A stretch of 64,000 nucleotides of DNA from positions 62,001-126,000 of the forward strand of contig JAKCOZ010000329.1 of the NCBI GenBank assembly GCA_022605955.1, written 5' to 3'. Below, piece by piece: positions 48,440-60,745 of this stretch (within the stretch, counting starts at the first letter, position 1; every line of letters begins with the position of its first letter). The translations under genes and the position numbers were made by a program. The notes under the pieces were generated by a model. That model saw only the letters and a program-made list of their open reading frames with translations. It ran no database searches and was not told the origin of the DNA. The DNA comes from Rallus limicola (Eukaryota > Chordata > Aves > Gruiformes > Rallidae).

Positions 48440-49580
48440 CCAAAGTAAAGAAGCTAGGACTGAAAGGCATAGCTTGTATGAAACCTCCTAACAGGACACA
48501 CAAGCAGACCCTGTCACTTTGGCTCTCAGCCTTTTCCTTTGCCTGGAAAGAGGGAACATGCCTGGAACCTCCTACGGTGCTTTTCTCGGCCCTAGCAGAC
48601 TGCCGTTCAAAACATGCTAAACGTCCAGCAATAACTCCCAAAGTAAAGAAGCTAGGCATGAAAGGCATAGCTTGTCTGAAACCTCCTAACAGGACACACA
48701 AGCAGACCCTGTCACTTTGGCTCTCAGCCTTTTCCTTTGCCTGGAAAGAGGGAACATGCCTGGAACCTCCTACGGTGCTTTTCTCGGCCCTAGCAGACTG
48801 TAGTTCAAAACATGCTAAACGTCCAGCAATAACTCCCAAAGTAAAGAAGCTAGGACTGAAAGGCATAGCTTGTCTGAAACCTCCTAACAGGACACACAAG
48901 CAGACCCTGTCACTTTGGCTCTCAGCCTTTTCCTTTGCCTGGAAAGAGGGAACATGCCTGGAACCTCCTACGGTGCTTTTCTCGGCCCTAGCAGACTGCA
49001 GTTCAAAACATGCTAAACGTCCAGCAATAACTCCCAAAGTAAAGAAGCTAGGCATGAAAGGCATAGCTTGTCTGAAACCTCCTAACAGGACACACAAGCA
49101 GACCCTGTCACTTTGGCTCTCAGCCTTTTCCTTTGCCTGGAAAGAGGGAACATGCCTGGAACCTCCTACGGTGCTTTTCTCGGCCCTAGCAGACTGCAGT
49201 TCAAAACATGCTAAACGTCCAGCAATAACTCCCAAAGTAAAGAAGCTAGGCATGAAAGGCATAGCTTGTCTGAAACCTCCTAACAGGACACACAAGCAGA
49301 CCCTGTCACTTTGGCTCTCAGCCTTTTCCTTTGCCTGGAAAGAAGGAACATACATGCTACCTCCTACGGTGCTTTTCTCGGCCCTAGCAGACTGCAGTTC
49401 AAACCATGCTAAACGTCCAGCAATAACTCCCAAAGTACAGAAGCTAGGCATGAAAGGCATAGCTTGTCTGAAACCTCCTAACAGGACACACAAGCAGACC
49501 CTGTCACTTTGGCTCTCAGCCTTTTCCTTTGCCTGGAAAGAGGGAACATGCCTGGAACCTCCTACGGTGCTTTTCTCGGC
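48440..49580. repeat. 11-monomer-offset duplicated stretch, copy 1
   Basis: It matches about 50618-51758 at an offset of 2178 bp: tatg at 48477 and 50655, tgccgttc near 48602 and 50780, gtacagaag at 49435 and 51613. The match ends where this copy has cctatcagactgctg (about 49581) and the other has cctagcagactgcag. An 11-monomer offset overlapping a 13-monomer offset means exchanges here used different registers. Confidence 0.78.
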
Positions 49581-50864
49581 CCTATCAGACTGCTGTTCAA
49601 AACATGCTAAACGTCCAGCAATAACTCCCAAAGTAAAGAAGCTAGGCATGAAAGGCATAGCTTGTCTGAAACTTCCTAACAGGACACACAAGCAGACCCT
49701 GTCACTTTGGCTCTCAGCTTTTTCCTTTGCCTGGAAAGAAGGAACATACCTGCTACCTCCTACAGTGCTTTCCTCGGTCCTAGCAGACTGCAGTTCAAAA
49801 CATGCTAAACGTCCAGCAATAACTCCCAAAGTAAAGAAGCTAGGCATGAAAGGCATAGCTTGTCTGAAACCTCCTAACAGGACACACAAGCAGACCCTGT
49901 CACTTTGGCTCTCAGCCTTTTCCTTTGCCTGGAAAGAGGGAACATGCCTGGAACCTCCTACGGTGCTTTTCTCGGCCCTAGCAGACTGCAGTTCAAAACA
50001 TGCTAAACGTCCAGCAATAACTCCCAAAGTAAAGAAGCTGGGACTGAAAGGCATAGCTTGTCTGAAACCTCCTAACAGGACACACAAGCAGACCCTGTCA
50101 CTTTGGCTCTCAGCCTTTTCCTTTGCCTGGAAAGAGGGAACATGCCTGGAACCTCCTACGGTGCTTTTCTCGGCCCTAGCAGACTGCAGTTCAAAACATG
50201 CTAAACGTCCAGCAATAACTCCCAAAGTAAAGAAGCTAGGCATGAAAGGCATAGCTTGTCTGAAACCTCCTAACAGGACACACAAGCAGACCCTGTCACT
50301 TTGGCTCTCAGCCTTTTCCTTTGCCTGGAAAGAGGGAACATGCCTGGAACCTCCTACGGTGCTTTTCTCGGCCCTAGCAGACTGCAGTTCAAAACATGCT
50401 AAACGTCCAGCAATAACTCCCAAAGTAAAGAAGCTAGGACTGAAAGGCATAGCTTGTCTGAAACCTCCTAACAGGACACACAAGCAGACCCTGTCACTTT
50501 GGCTCTCAGCCTTTTCCTTTGCCTGGAAAGAGGGAACATGTCTGGAACCTCCTACGGTGCTTTTCTCGGCCCTAGCAGACTGCAGTTCAAAACATGCTAA
50601 ACGTCCAGCAATAACTCCCAAAGTAAAGAAGCTAGGACTGAAAGGCATAGCTTGTATGAAACCTCCTAACAGGACACACAAGCAGACCCTGTCACTTTGG
50701 CTCTCAGCCTTTTCCTTTGCCTGGAAAGAGGGAACATGCCTGGAACCTCCTACGGTGCTTTTCTCGGCCCTAGCAGACTGCCGTTCAAAACATGCTAAAC
50801 GTCCAGCAATAACTCCCAAAGTAAAGAAGCTAGGCATGAAAGGCATAGCTTGTCTGAAACCTCC
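49376..50864. repeat. 13-monomer-offset duplicated stretch, copy 2
   Basis: This is the partner of 46802-48290. It carries catgtctgg at about 50537 as a private change. Its right part, from tatg at 50655 through tgtagttc at 50977, recurs again 2574 bp later (53229 and 53551), so the 13-monomer spacing occurs at least twice in succession. Confidence 0.82.
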
Positions 50865-51758
50865 TAACAGGACACACAAGCAGACCCTGTCACTTTGGCT
50901 CTCAGCCTTTTCCTTTGCCTGGAAAGAGGGAACATGCCTGGAACCTCCTACGGTGCTTTTCTCGGCCCTAGCAGACTGTAGTTCAAAACATGCTAAACGT
51001 CCAGCAATAACTCCCAAAGTAAAGAAGCTAGGACTGAAAGGCATAGCTTGTCTGAAACCTCCTAACAGGACACACAAGCAGACCCTGTCACTTTGGCTCT
51101 CAGCCTTTTCCTTTGCCTGGAAAGAGGGAACATGCCTGGAACCTCCTACGGTGCTTTTCTCGGCCCTAGCAGACTGCAGTTCAAAACATGCTAAACGTCC
51201 AGCAATAACTCCCAAAGTAAAGAAGCTAGGCATGAAAGGCATAGCTTGTCTGAAACCTCCTAACAGGACACACAAGCAGACCCTGTCACTTTGGCTCTCA
51301 GCCTTTTCCTTTGCCTGGAAAGAGGGAACATGCCTGGAACCTCCTACGGTGCTTTTCTCGGCCCTAGCAGACTGCAGTTCAAAACATGCTAAACGTCCAG
51401 CAATAACTCCCAAAGTAAAGAAGCTAGGCATGAAAGGCATAGCTTGTCTGAAACCTCCTAACAGGACACACAAGCAGACCCTGTCACTTTGGCTCTCAGC
51501 CTTTTCCTTTGCCTGGAAAGAAGGAACATACATGCTACCTCCTACGGTGCTTTTCTCGGCCCTAGCAGACTGCAGTTCAAACCATGCTAAACGTCCAGCA
51601 ATAACTCCCAAAGTACAGAAGCTAGGCATGAAAGGCATAGCTTGTCTGAAACCTCCTAACAGGACACACAAGCAGACCCTGTCACTTTGGCTCTCAGCCT
51701 TTTCCTTTGCCTGGAAAGAGGGAACATGCCTGGAACCTCCTACGGTGCTTTTCTCGGC
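50618..51758. repeat. 11-monomer-offset duplicated stretch, copy 2
   Basis: This is the partner of 48440-49580, with the same monomer order including the tgtagttc monomer (50977), the atacatgctacc monomer and the aaaccatgc/gtacagaag monomer (51613). Confidence 0.78.
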
Positions 51759-52429
51759 CCTAGCAGACTGCAGTTCAAAACATGCTAAACGTCCAGCAAT
51801 AACTCCCAAAGTAAAGAAGCTAGGCATGAAAGGCATAGCTTGTCTGAAACCTCCTAACAGGACACACAAGCAGACCCTGTCACTTTGGCTCTCAGCCTTT
51901 TCCTTTGCCTGGAAAGAGGGAACATGCCTGGAACCTCCTACGGTGCTTTTCTCGGCCCTAGCAGACTGCAGTTCAAAACATGCTAAACGTCCAGCAATAA
52001 CTCCCAAAGTAAAGAAGCTAGGACTGAAAGGCATAGCTTGTCTGAAACCTCCTAACAGGACACACAAGCAGACCCTGTCACTTTGGCTCTCAGCCTTTTC
52101 CTTTGCCTGGAAAGAAGGAACATACATGCTACCTCCTACGGTGCTTTTCTCGGCCCTAGCAGACTGCAGTTCAAAACATGCTAAACGTCCAGCAATAACT
52201 CCCAAATTAAAGAAGCTAGGCCTGAAAGGCATAGCTTGTCTGAAACCTCCTAACAGGACACACAAGCAGACCCTGTCACTTTGGCTCTCAGCCTTTTCCT
52301 TTGCCTGGAAAGAAGGAACATACCTGCTACCTCCTACAGTGCTTTTCTCGGCCCTAGCAGACTGCAGTTCAAAACATGCTAAACGTCCAGCAATAACTCC
52401 CAAAGTAAAGAAGCTAGGCATGAAAGGCA

Positions 52430-55400
52430 TAGCTTGTCTGAAACTTCCTAACAGGACACACAAGCAGACCCTGTCACTTTGGCTCTCAGCTTTTTCCTTT
52501 GCCTGGAAAGAAGGAACATACCTGCTACCTCCTACAGTGCTTTCCTCGGTCCTAGCAGACTGCAGTTCAAAACATGCTAAACGTCCAGCAATAACTCCCA
52601 AAGTAAAGAAGCTAGGCATGAAAGGCATAGCTTGTCTGAAACCTCCTATCAGGACACACAAGCAGACCCTGTCACTTTGGCTCTCAGCCTTTTCCTTTGC
52701 CTGGAAAGAGGGAACATGCCTGGAACCTCCTACGGTGCTTTTCTCGGCCCTAGCAGACTGCAGTTCAAAACATGCTAAACGTCCAGCAATAACTCCCAAA
52801 GTAAAGAAGCTAGGCATGAAAGGCATAGCTTGTCTGAAACCTCCTAACAGGACACACAAGCAGACCCTGTCACTTTGGCTCTCAGCCTTTTCCTTTGCCT
52901 GGAAAGAGGGAACATGCCTGGAACCTCCTACGGTGCTTTTCTCGGCCCTAGCAGACTGCAGTTCAAAACATGCTAAACGTCCAGCAATAACTCCCAAAGT
53001 AAAGAAGCTAGGACTGAAAGGCATAGCTTGTCTGAAACCTCCTAACAGGACACACAAGCAGACCCTGTCACTTTGGCTCTCAGCCTTTTCCTTTGCCTGG
53101 AAAGAGGGAACATGCCTGGAACTTCCTACGGTGCTTTTCTCGGCCCTAGCAGACTGCAGTTCAAAACATGCTAAACGTCCAGCAATAACTCCCAAAGTAA
53201 AGAAGCTAGGACTGAAAGGCATAGCTTGTATGAAACCTCCTAACAGGACACACAAGCAGACCCTGTCACTTTGGCTCTCAGCCTTTTCCTTTGCCTGGAA
53301 AGAGGGAACATGCCTGGAACCTCCTACGGTGCTTTTCTCGGCCCTAGCAGACTGCCGTTCAAAACATGCTAAACGTCCAGCAATAACTCCCAAAGTAAAG
53401 AAGCTAGGCATGAAAGGCATAGCTTGTCTGAAACCTCCTAACAGGACACACAAGCAGACCCTGTCACTTTGGCTCTCAGCCTTTTCCTTTGCCTGGAAAG
53501 AGGGAACATGCCTGGAACCTCCTACGGTGCTTTTCTCGGCCCTAGCAGACTGTAGTTCAAAACATGCTAAACGTCCAGCAATAACTCCCAAAGTAAAGAA
53601 GCTAGGACTGAAAGGCATAGCTTGTCTGAAACCTCCTAACAGGACACACAAGCAGACCCTGTCACTTTGGCTCTCAGCCTTTTCCTTTGCCTGGAAAGAG
53701 GGAACATGCCTGGAACCTCCTACGGTGCTTTTCTCGGCCCTAGCAGACTGCAGTTCAAAACATGCTAAACGTCCAGCAATAACTCCCAAAGTAAAGAAGC
53801 TAGGCATGAAAGGCATAGCTTGTCTGAAACCTCCTAACAGGACACACAAGCAGACCCTGTCACTTTGGCTCTCAGCCTTTTCCTTTGCCTGGAAAGAAGG
53901 AACATACATGCTACCTCCTACGGTGCTTTTCTCGGCCCTAGCAGACTGCAGTTCAAAACATGCTAAACGTCCAGCAATAACTCCCAAATTAAAGAAGCTA
54001 GGCCTGAAAGGCATAGCTTGTCTGAAACCTCCTAACAGGACACACAAGCAGACCCTGTCACTTTGGCTCTCAGCCTTTTCCTTTGCCTGGAAAGAGGGAA
54101 CATGCCTGGAACCTCCTACGGTGCTTTTCTCGGCCCTAGCAGACTGCAGTTCAAAACATGCTAAACGTCCAGCAATAACTCCCAAAGTAAAGAAGCTAGG
54201 CATGAAAGGCATAGCTTGTCTGAAACCTCCTAACAGGACACACAAGCAGACCCTGTCACTTTGGCTCTCAGCCTTTTCCTTTGCCTGGAAAGAAGGAACA
54301 TACCTGCTACCTCCTACAGTGCTTTTCTCGGCCCTAGCAGACTGCAGTTCAAAACATGCTAAACGTCCAGCAATAACTCCCAAAGTAAAGAAGCTAGGAC
54401 TGAAAGGCATAGCTTGTCTGAAACCTCCTAACAGGACACACAAGCAGACCCTGTCACTTTGGCTCTCAGCCTTTTCCTTTGCCTGGAAAGAGGGAACATG
54501 CCTGGAACCTCCTACGGTGCTTTTCTCGGCCCTAGCAGACTGCAGTTCAAAACATGCTAAACGTCCAGCAATAACTCCCAAAGTAAAGAAGCTAGGACTG
54601 AAAGGCATAGCTTGTCTGAAACCTCCTAACAGGACACACAAGCAGACCCTGTCACTTTGGCTCTCAGCCTTTTCCTTTGCATGGAAAGAGGGAACATGCC
54701 TGGAACCTCCTACGGTGCTTTTCTCGGCCCTAGCAGACTGCAGTTCAAAACATGCTAAACGTCCAGCAATAACTCCCAAAGTAAAGAAGCTAGGCATGAA
54801 AGGCATAGCTTGTCTGAAACCTCCTAACAGGACACACAAGCAGACCCTGTCACTTTGGCTCTCAGCCTTTTCCTTTGCCTGGAAAGAGGGAACATGCCTG
54901 GAACCTCCTACGGTGCTTTTCTCGGCCCTAGCAGACTGCAGTTCAAAACATGCTAAACGTCCAGCAATAACTCCCAAAGTAAAGAAGCTAGGACTGAAAG
55001 GCATAGCTTGTCTGAAACCTCCTAACAGGACACACAAGCAGACCCTGTCACTTTGGCTCTCAGCCTTTTCCTTTGCCTGGAAAGAAGGAACATACATGCT
55101 ACCTCCTACAGTGCTTTTCTCGGCCCTAGCAGACTGCAGTTCAAAACATGCTAAACGTCCAGCAATAACTCCCAAAGTAAAGAAGCTAGGCCTGATAGGC
55201 ATAGCTTGTCTGAAACCTCCTAACAGGACACACAAGCAGACCCTGTCACTTTGGCTCTCAGCCTTTTCCTTTGCCTGGAAAGAGGGAACATGCCTGGAAC
55301 CACCTACAGTGCTTTTCTCGGCCCTAGCAGACTGCCGTTCAAAACATGCTAAACGTCCAGCAATAACTCCCAAAGTAAAGAAGCTAGGCATGAAAGGCAT

Positions 55401-56587
55401 AGCTTGTCTGAAACCTCCTAACAGGACACACAAGCAGACCCTGTCACTTTGGCTCTCAGCCTTTTACTTTGCCTGGAAAGAGGGAACATGCCTGGAACCT
55501 CCTACGGTGCTTTTCTCGGCCCTAGCAGACTGTAGTTCAAAACATGCTAAACGTCCAGCAATAACTCCCAAAGTAAAGAAGCTAGGACTGAAAGGCATAG
55601 CTTGTCTGAAACCTCCTAACAGGACACACAAGCAGACCCTGTCACTTTGGCTCTCAGCCTTTTCCTTTGCCTGGAAAGAGGGAACATGCCTGGAACCTCC
55701 TACGGTGCTTTTCTCGGCCCTAGCAGACTGCAGTTCAAAACATGCTAAACGTCCAGCAATAACTCCCAAAGTAAAGAAGCTAGGACTGAAAGGCATAGCT
55801 TGTCTGAAACCTCCTAACAGGACACACAAGCAGACCCTGTCACTTTGGCTCTCAGCCTTTTCCTTTGCCTGGAAAGAGGGAACATGCCTGGAACCTCCTA
55901 CGGTGCTTTTCTCGGCCCTAGCAGACTGCAGTTCAAAACATGCTAAACGTCCAGCAATAACTCCCAAAGTAAAGAAGCTAGGCATGAAAGGCATAGCTTG
56001 TCTGAAACCTCCTAACAGGACACACAAGCAGACCCTGTCACTTTGGCTCTCAGCCTTTTCCTTTGCCTGGAAAGAAGGAACATACATGCTACCTCCTACA
56101 GTGCTTTTCTCGGCCCTAGCAGACTGCAGTTCAAAACATGCTAAACGTCCAGCAATAACTTTCAAAGTAAAGAAGCTAGGCCTGAAAGGCATAGCTTGTC
56201 TGAAACCTCCTAACAGGACACACAAGCAGACCCTGTCACTTTGGCTCTCAGCCTTTTCCTTTGCCTGGAAAGAGGGAACATGCCTGGAACCTCCTACGGT
56301 GCTTTTCTCGGCCCTAGCAGACTGCCGTTCAAAACATGCTAAACGTCCAGCAATAACTCCCAAAGTAAAGAAGCTAGGCATGAAAGGCATAGCTTGTCTG
56401 AAACCTCCTAACAGGACACACAAGCAGACCCTGTCACTTTGGCTCTCAGCCTTTTCCTTTGCCTGGAAAGAGGGAACATGCCTGGAACCTCCTACGGTGC
56501 TTTTCTCGGCCCTAGCAGACTGCAGTTCAAAACATGCTAAACGTCCAGCAATAACTCCCAAAGTAAAGAAGCTAGGACTGAAAGGCA
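52430..56587. repeat. 21-monomer tandem duplication, copy 1 (4158 bp)
   Basis: It matches 56588-60745 at exactly 4158 bp. Shared rare markers are cctatcagg (52646, 56804), tatg (53229, 57387), gcatggaaag (54679, 58837), cctgatagg (55192, 59350), accacctac (about 55299, 59457), tttactttg (55463, 59621) and actttcaaag (56159, 60317). The left limit lies between the differing central site near 52419 and the shared acttcc near 52443. I found no internal difference. Confidence 0.9.
55464..55466 (-). other. TAA in the minus open frame
   Basis: The motif ttttcctttg reads ttttactttg, giving TAA on the minus strand. The same change is at 59622, one 21-monomer unit later. Confidence 0.85.
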
Positions 56588-59500
56588 TAGCTTGTCTGAA
56601 ACTTCCTAACAGGACACACAAGCAGACCCTGTCACTTTGGCTCTCAGCTTTTTCCTTTGCCTGGAAAGAAGGAACATACCTGCTACCTCCTACAGTGCTT
56701 TCCTCGGTCCTAGCAGACTGCAGTTCAAAACATGCTAAACGTCCAGCAATAACTCCCAAAGTAAAGAAGCTAGGCATGAAAGGCATAGCTTGTCTGAAAC
56801 CTCCTATCAGGACACACAAGCAGACCCTGTCACTTTGGCTCTCAGCCTTTTCCTTTGCCTGGAAAGAGGGAACATGCCTGGAACCTCCTACGGTGCTTTT
56901 CTCGGCCCTAGCAGACTGCAGTTCAAAACATGCTAAACGTCCAGCAATAACTCCCAAAGTAAAGAAGCTAGGCATGAAAGGCATAGCTTGTCTGAAACCT
57001 CCTAACAGGACACACAAGCAGACCCTGTCACTTTGGCTCTCAGCCTTTTCCTTTGCCTGGAAAGAGGGAACATGCCTGGAACCTCCTACGGTGCTTTTCT
57101 CGGCCCTAGCAGACTGCAGTTCAAAACATGCTAAACGTCCAGCAATAACTCCCAAAGTAAAGAAGCTAGGACTGAAAGGCATAGCTTGTCTGAAACCTCC
57201 TAACAGGACACACAAGCAGACCCTGTCACTTTGGCTCTCAGCCTTTTCCTTTGCCTGGAAAGAGGGAACATGCCTGGAACTTCCTACGGTGCTTTTCTCG
57301 GCCCTAGCAGACTGCAGTTCAAAACATGCTAAACGTCCAGCAATAACTCCCAAAGTAAAGAAGCTAGGACTGAAAGGCATAGCTTGTATGAAACCTCCTA
57401 ACAGGACACACAAGCAGACCCTGTCACTTTGGCTCTCAGCCTTTTCCTTTGCCTGGAAAGAGGGAACATGCCTGGAACCTCCTACGGTGCTTTTCTCGGC
57501 CCTAGCAGACTGCCGTTCAAAACATGCTAAACGTCCAGCAATAACTCCCAAAGTAAAGAAGCTAGGCATGAAAGGCATAGCTTGTCTGAAACCTCCTAAC
57601 AGGACACACAAGCAGACCCTGTCACTTTGGCTCTCAGCCTTTTCCTTTGCCTGGAAAGAGGGAACATGCCTGGAACCTCCTACGGTGCTTTTCTCGGCCC
57701 TAGCAGACTGTAGTTCAAAACATGCTAAACGTCCAGCAATAACTCCCAAAGTAAAGAAGCTAGGACTGAAAGGCATAGCTTGTCTGAAACCTCCTAACAG
57801 GACACACAAGCAGACCCTGTCACTTTGGCTCTCAGCCTTTTCCTTTGCCTGGAAAGAGGGAACATGCCTGGAACCTCCTACGGTGCTTTTCTCGGCCCTA
57901 GCAGACTGCAGTTCAAAACATGCTAAACGTCCAGCAATAACTCCCAAAGTAAAGAAGCTAGGCATGAAAGGCATAGCTTGTCTGAAACCTCCTAACAGGA
58001 CACACAAGCAGACCCTGTCACTTTGGCTCTCAGCCTTTTCCTTTGCCTGGAAAGAAGGAACATACATGCTACCTCCTACGGTGCTTTTCTCGGCCCTAGC
58101 AGACTGCAGTTCAAAACATGCTAAACGTCCAGCAATAACTCCCAAATTAAAGAAGCTAGGCCTGAAAGGCATAGCTTGTCTGAAACCTCCTAACAGGACA
58201 CACAAGCAGACCCTGTCACTTTGGCTCTCAGCCTTTTCCTTTGCCTGGAAAGAGGGAACATGCCTGGAACCTCCTACGGTGCTTTTCTCGGCCCTAGCAG
58301 ACTGCAGTTCAAAACATGCTAAACGTCCAGCAATAACTCCCAAAGTAAAGAAGCTAGGCATGAAAGGCATAGCTTGTCTGAAACCTCCTAACAGGACACA
58401 CAAGCAGACCCTGTCACTTTGGCTCTCAGCCTTTTCCTTTGCCTGGAAAGAAGGAACATACCTGCTACCTCCTACAGTGCTTTTCTCGGCCCTAGCAGAC
58501 TGCAGTTCAAAACATGCTAAACGTCCAGCAATAACTCCCAAAGTAAAGAAGCTAGGACTGAAAGGCATAGCTTGTCTGAAACCTCCTAACAGGACACACA
58601 AGCAGACCCTGTCACTTTGGCTCTCAGCCTTTTCCTTTGCCTGGAAAGAGGGAACATGCCTGGAACCTCCTACGGTGCTTTTCTCGGCCCTAGCAGACTG
58701 CAGTTCAAAACATGCTAAACGTCCAGCAATAACTCCCAAAGTAAAGAAGCTAGGACTGAAAGGCATAGCTTGTCTGAAACCTCCTAACAGGACACACAAG
58801 CAGACCCTGTCACTTTGGCTCTCAGCCTTTTCCTTTGCATGGAAAGAGGGAACATGCCTGGAACCTCCTACGGTGCTTTTCTCGGCCCTAGCAGACTGCA
58901 GTTCAAAACATGCTAAACGTCCAGCAATAACTCCCAAAGTAAAGAAGCTAGGCATGAAAGGCATAGCTTGTCTGAAACCTCCTAACAGGACACACAAGCA
59001 GACCCTGTCACTTTGGCTCTCAGCCTTTTCCTTTGCCTGGAAAGAGGGAACATGCCTGGAACCTCCTACGGTGCTTTTCTCGGCCCTAGCAGACTGCAGT
59101 TCAAAACATGCTAAACGTCCAGCAATAACTCCCAAAGTAAAGAAGCTAGGACTGAAAGGCATAGCTTGTCTGAAACCTCCTAACAGGACACACAAGCAGA
59201 CCCTGTCACTTTGGCTCTCAGCCTTTTCCTTTGCCTGGAAAGAAGGAACATACATGCTACCTCCTACAGTGCTTTTCTCGGCCCTAGCAGACTGCAGTTC
59301 AAAACATGCTAAACGTCCAGCAATAACTCCCAAAGTAAAGAAGCTAGGCCTGATAGGCATAGCTTGTCTGAAACCTCCTAACAGGACACACAAGCAGACC
59401 CTGTCACTTTGGCTCTCAGCCTTTTCCTTTGCCTGGAAAGAGGGAACATGCCTGGAACCACCTACAGTGCTTTTCTCGGCCCTAGCAGACTGCCGTTCAA

Positions 59501-60745
59501 AACATGCTAAACGTCCAGCAATAACTCCCAAAGTAAAGAAGCTAGGCATGAAAGGCATAGCTTGTCTGAAACCTCCTAACAGGACACACAAGCAGACCCT
59601 GTCACTTTGGCTCTCAGCCTTTTACTTTGCCTGGAAAGAGGGAACATGCCTGGAACCTCCTACGGTGCTTTTCTCGGCCCTAGCAGACTGTAGTTCAAAA
59701 CATGCTAAACGTCCAGCAATAACTCCCAAAGTAAAGAAGCTAGGACTGAAAGGCATAGCTTGTCTGAAACCTCCTAACAGGACACACAAGCAGACCCTGT
59801 CACTTTGGCTCTCAGCCTTTTCCTTTGCCTGGAAAGAGGGAACATGCCTGGAACCTCCTACGGTGCTTTTCTCGGCCCTAGCAGACTGCAGTTCAAAACA
59901 TGCTAAACGTCCAGCAATAACTCCCAAAGTAAAGAAGCTAGGACTGAAAGGCATAGCTTGTCTGAAACCTCCTAACAGGACACACAAGCAGACCCTGTCA
60001 CTTTGGCTCTCAGCCTTTTCCTTTGCCTGGAAAGAGGGAACATGCCTGGAACCTCCTACGGTGCTTTTCTCGGCCCTAGCAGACTGCAGTTCAAAACATG
60101 CTAAACGTCCAGCAATAACTCCCAAAGTAAAGAAGCTAGGCATGAAAGGCATAGCTTGTCTGAAACCTCCTAACAGGACACACAAGCAGACCCTGTCACT
60201 TTGGCTCTCAGCCTTTTCCTTTGCCTGGAAAGAAGGAACATACATGCTACCTCCTACAGTGCTTTTCTCGGCCCTAGCAGACTGCAGTTCAAAACATGCT
60301 AAACGTCCAGCAATAACTTTCAAAGTAAAGAAGCTAGGCCTGAAAGGCATAGCTTGTCTGAAACCTCCTAACAGGACACACAAGCAGACCCTGTCACTTT
60401 GGCTCTCAGCCTTTTCCTTTGCCTGGAAAGAGGGAACATGCCTGGAACCTCCTACGGTGCTTTTCTCGGCCCTAGCAGACTGCCGTTCAAAACATGCTAA
60501 ACGTCCAGCAATAACTCCCAAAGTAAAGAAGCTAGGCATGAAAGGCATAGCTTGTCTGAAACCTCCTAACAGGACACACAAGCAGACCCTGTCACTTTGG
60601 CTCTCAGCCTTTTCCTTTGCCTGGAAAGAGGGAACATGCCTGGAACCTCCTACGGTGCTTTTCTCGGCCCTAGCAGACTGCAGTTCAAAACATGCTAAAC
60701 GTCCAGCAATAACTCCCAAAGTAAAGAAGCTAGGACTGAAAGGCA
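56588..60745. repeat. 21-monomer tandem duplication, copy 2 (4158 bp)
   Basis: This is the partner of 52430-56587, directly abutting it. The match is lost by 60761, where c stands for t at 56603. Length is exactly 21 x 198 with no indel. The lack of visible differences suggests the youngest large duplication in the right half, or an assembly duplication. Confidence 0.9.
59622..59624 (-). other. TAA in the minus open frame, duplicated copy
   Basis: This is the same tttactttg change as at 55464, carried along by the 4158-bp duplication. Confidence 0.85.
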
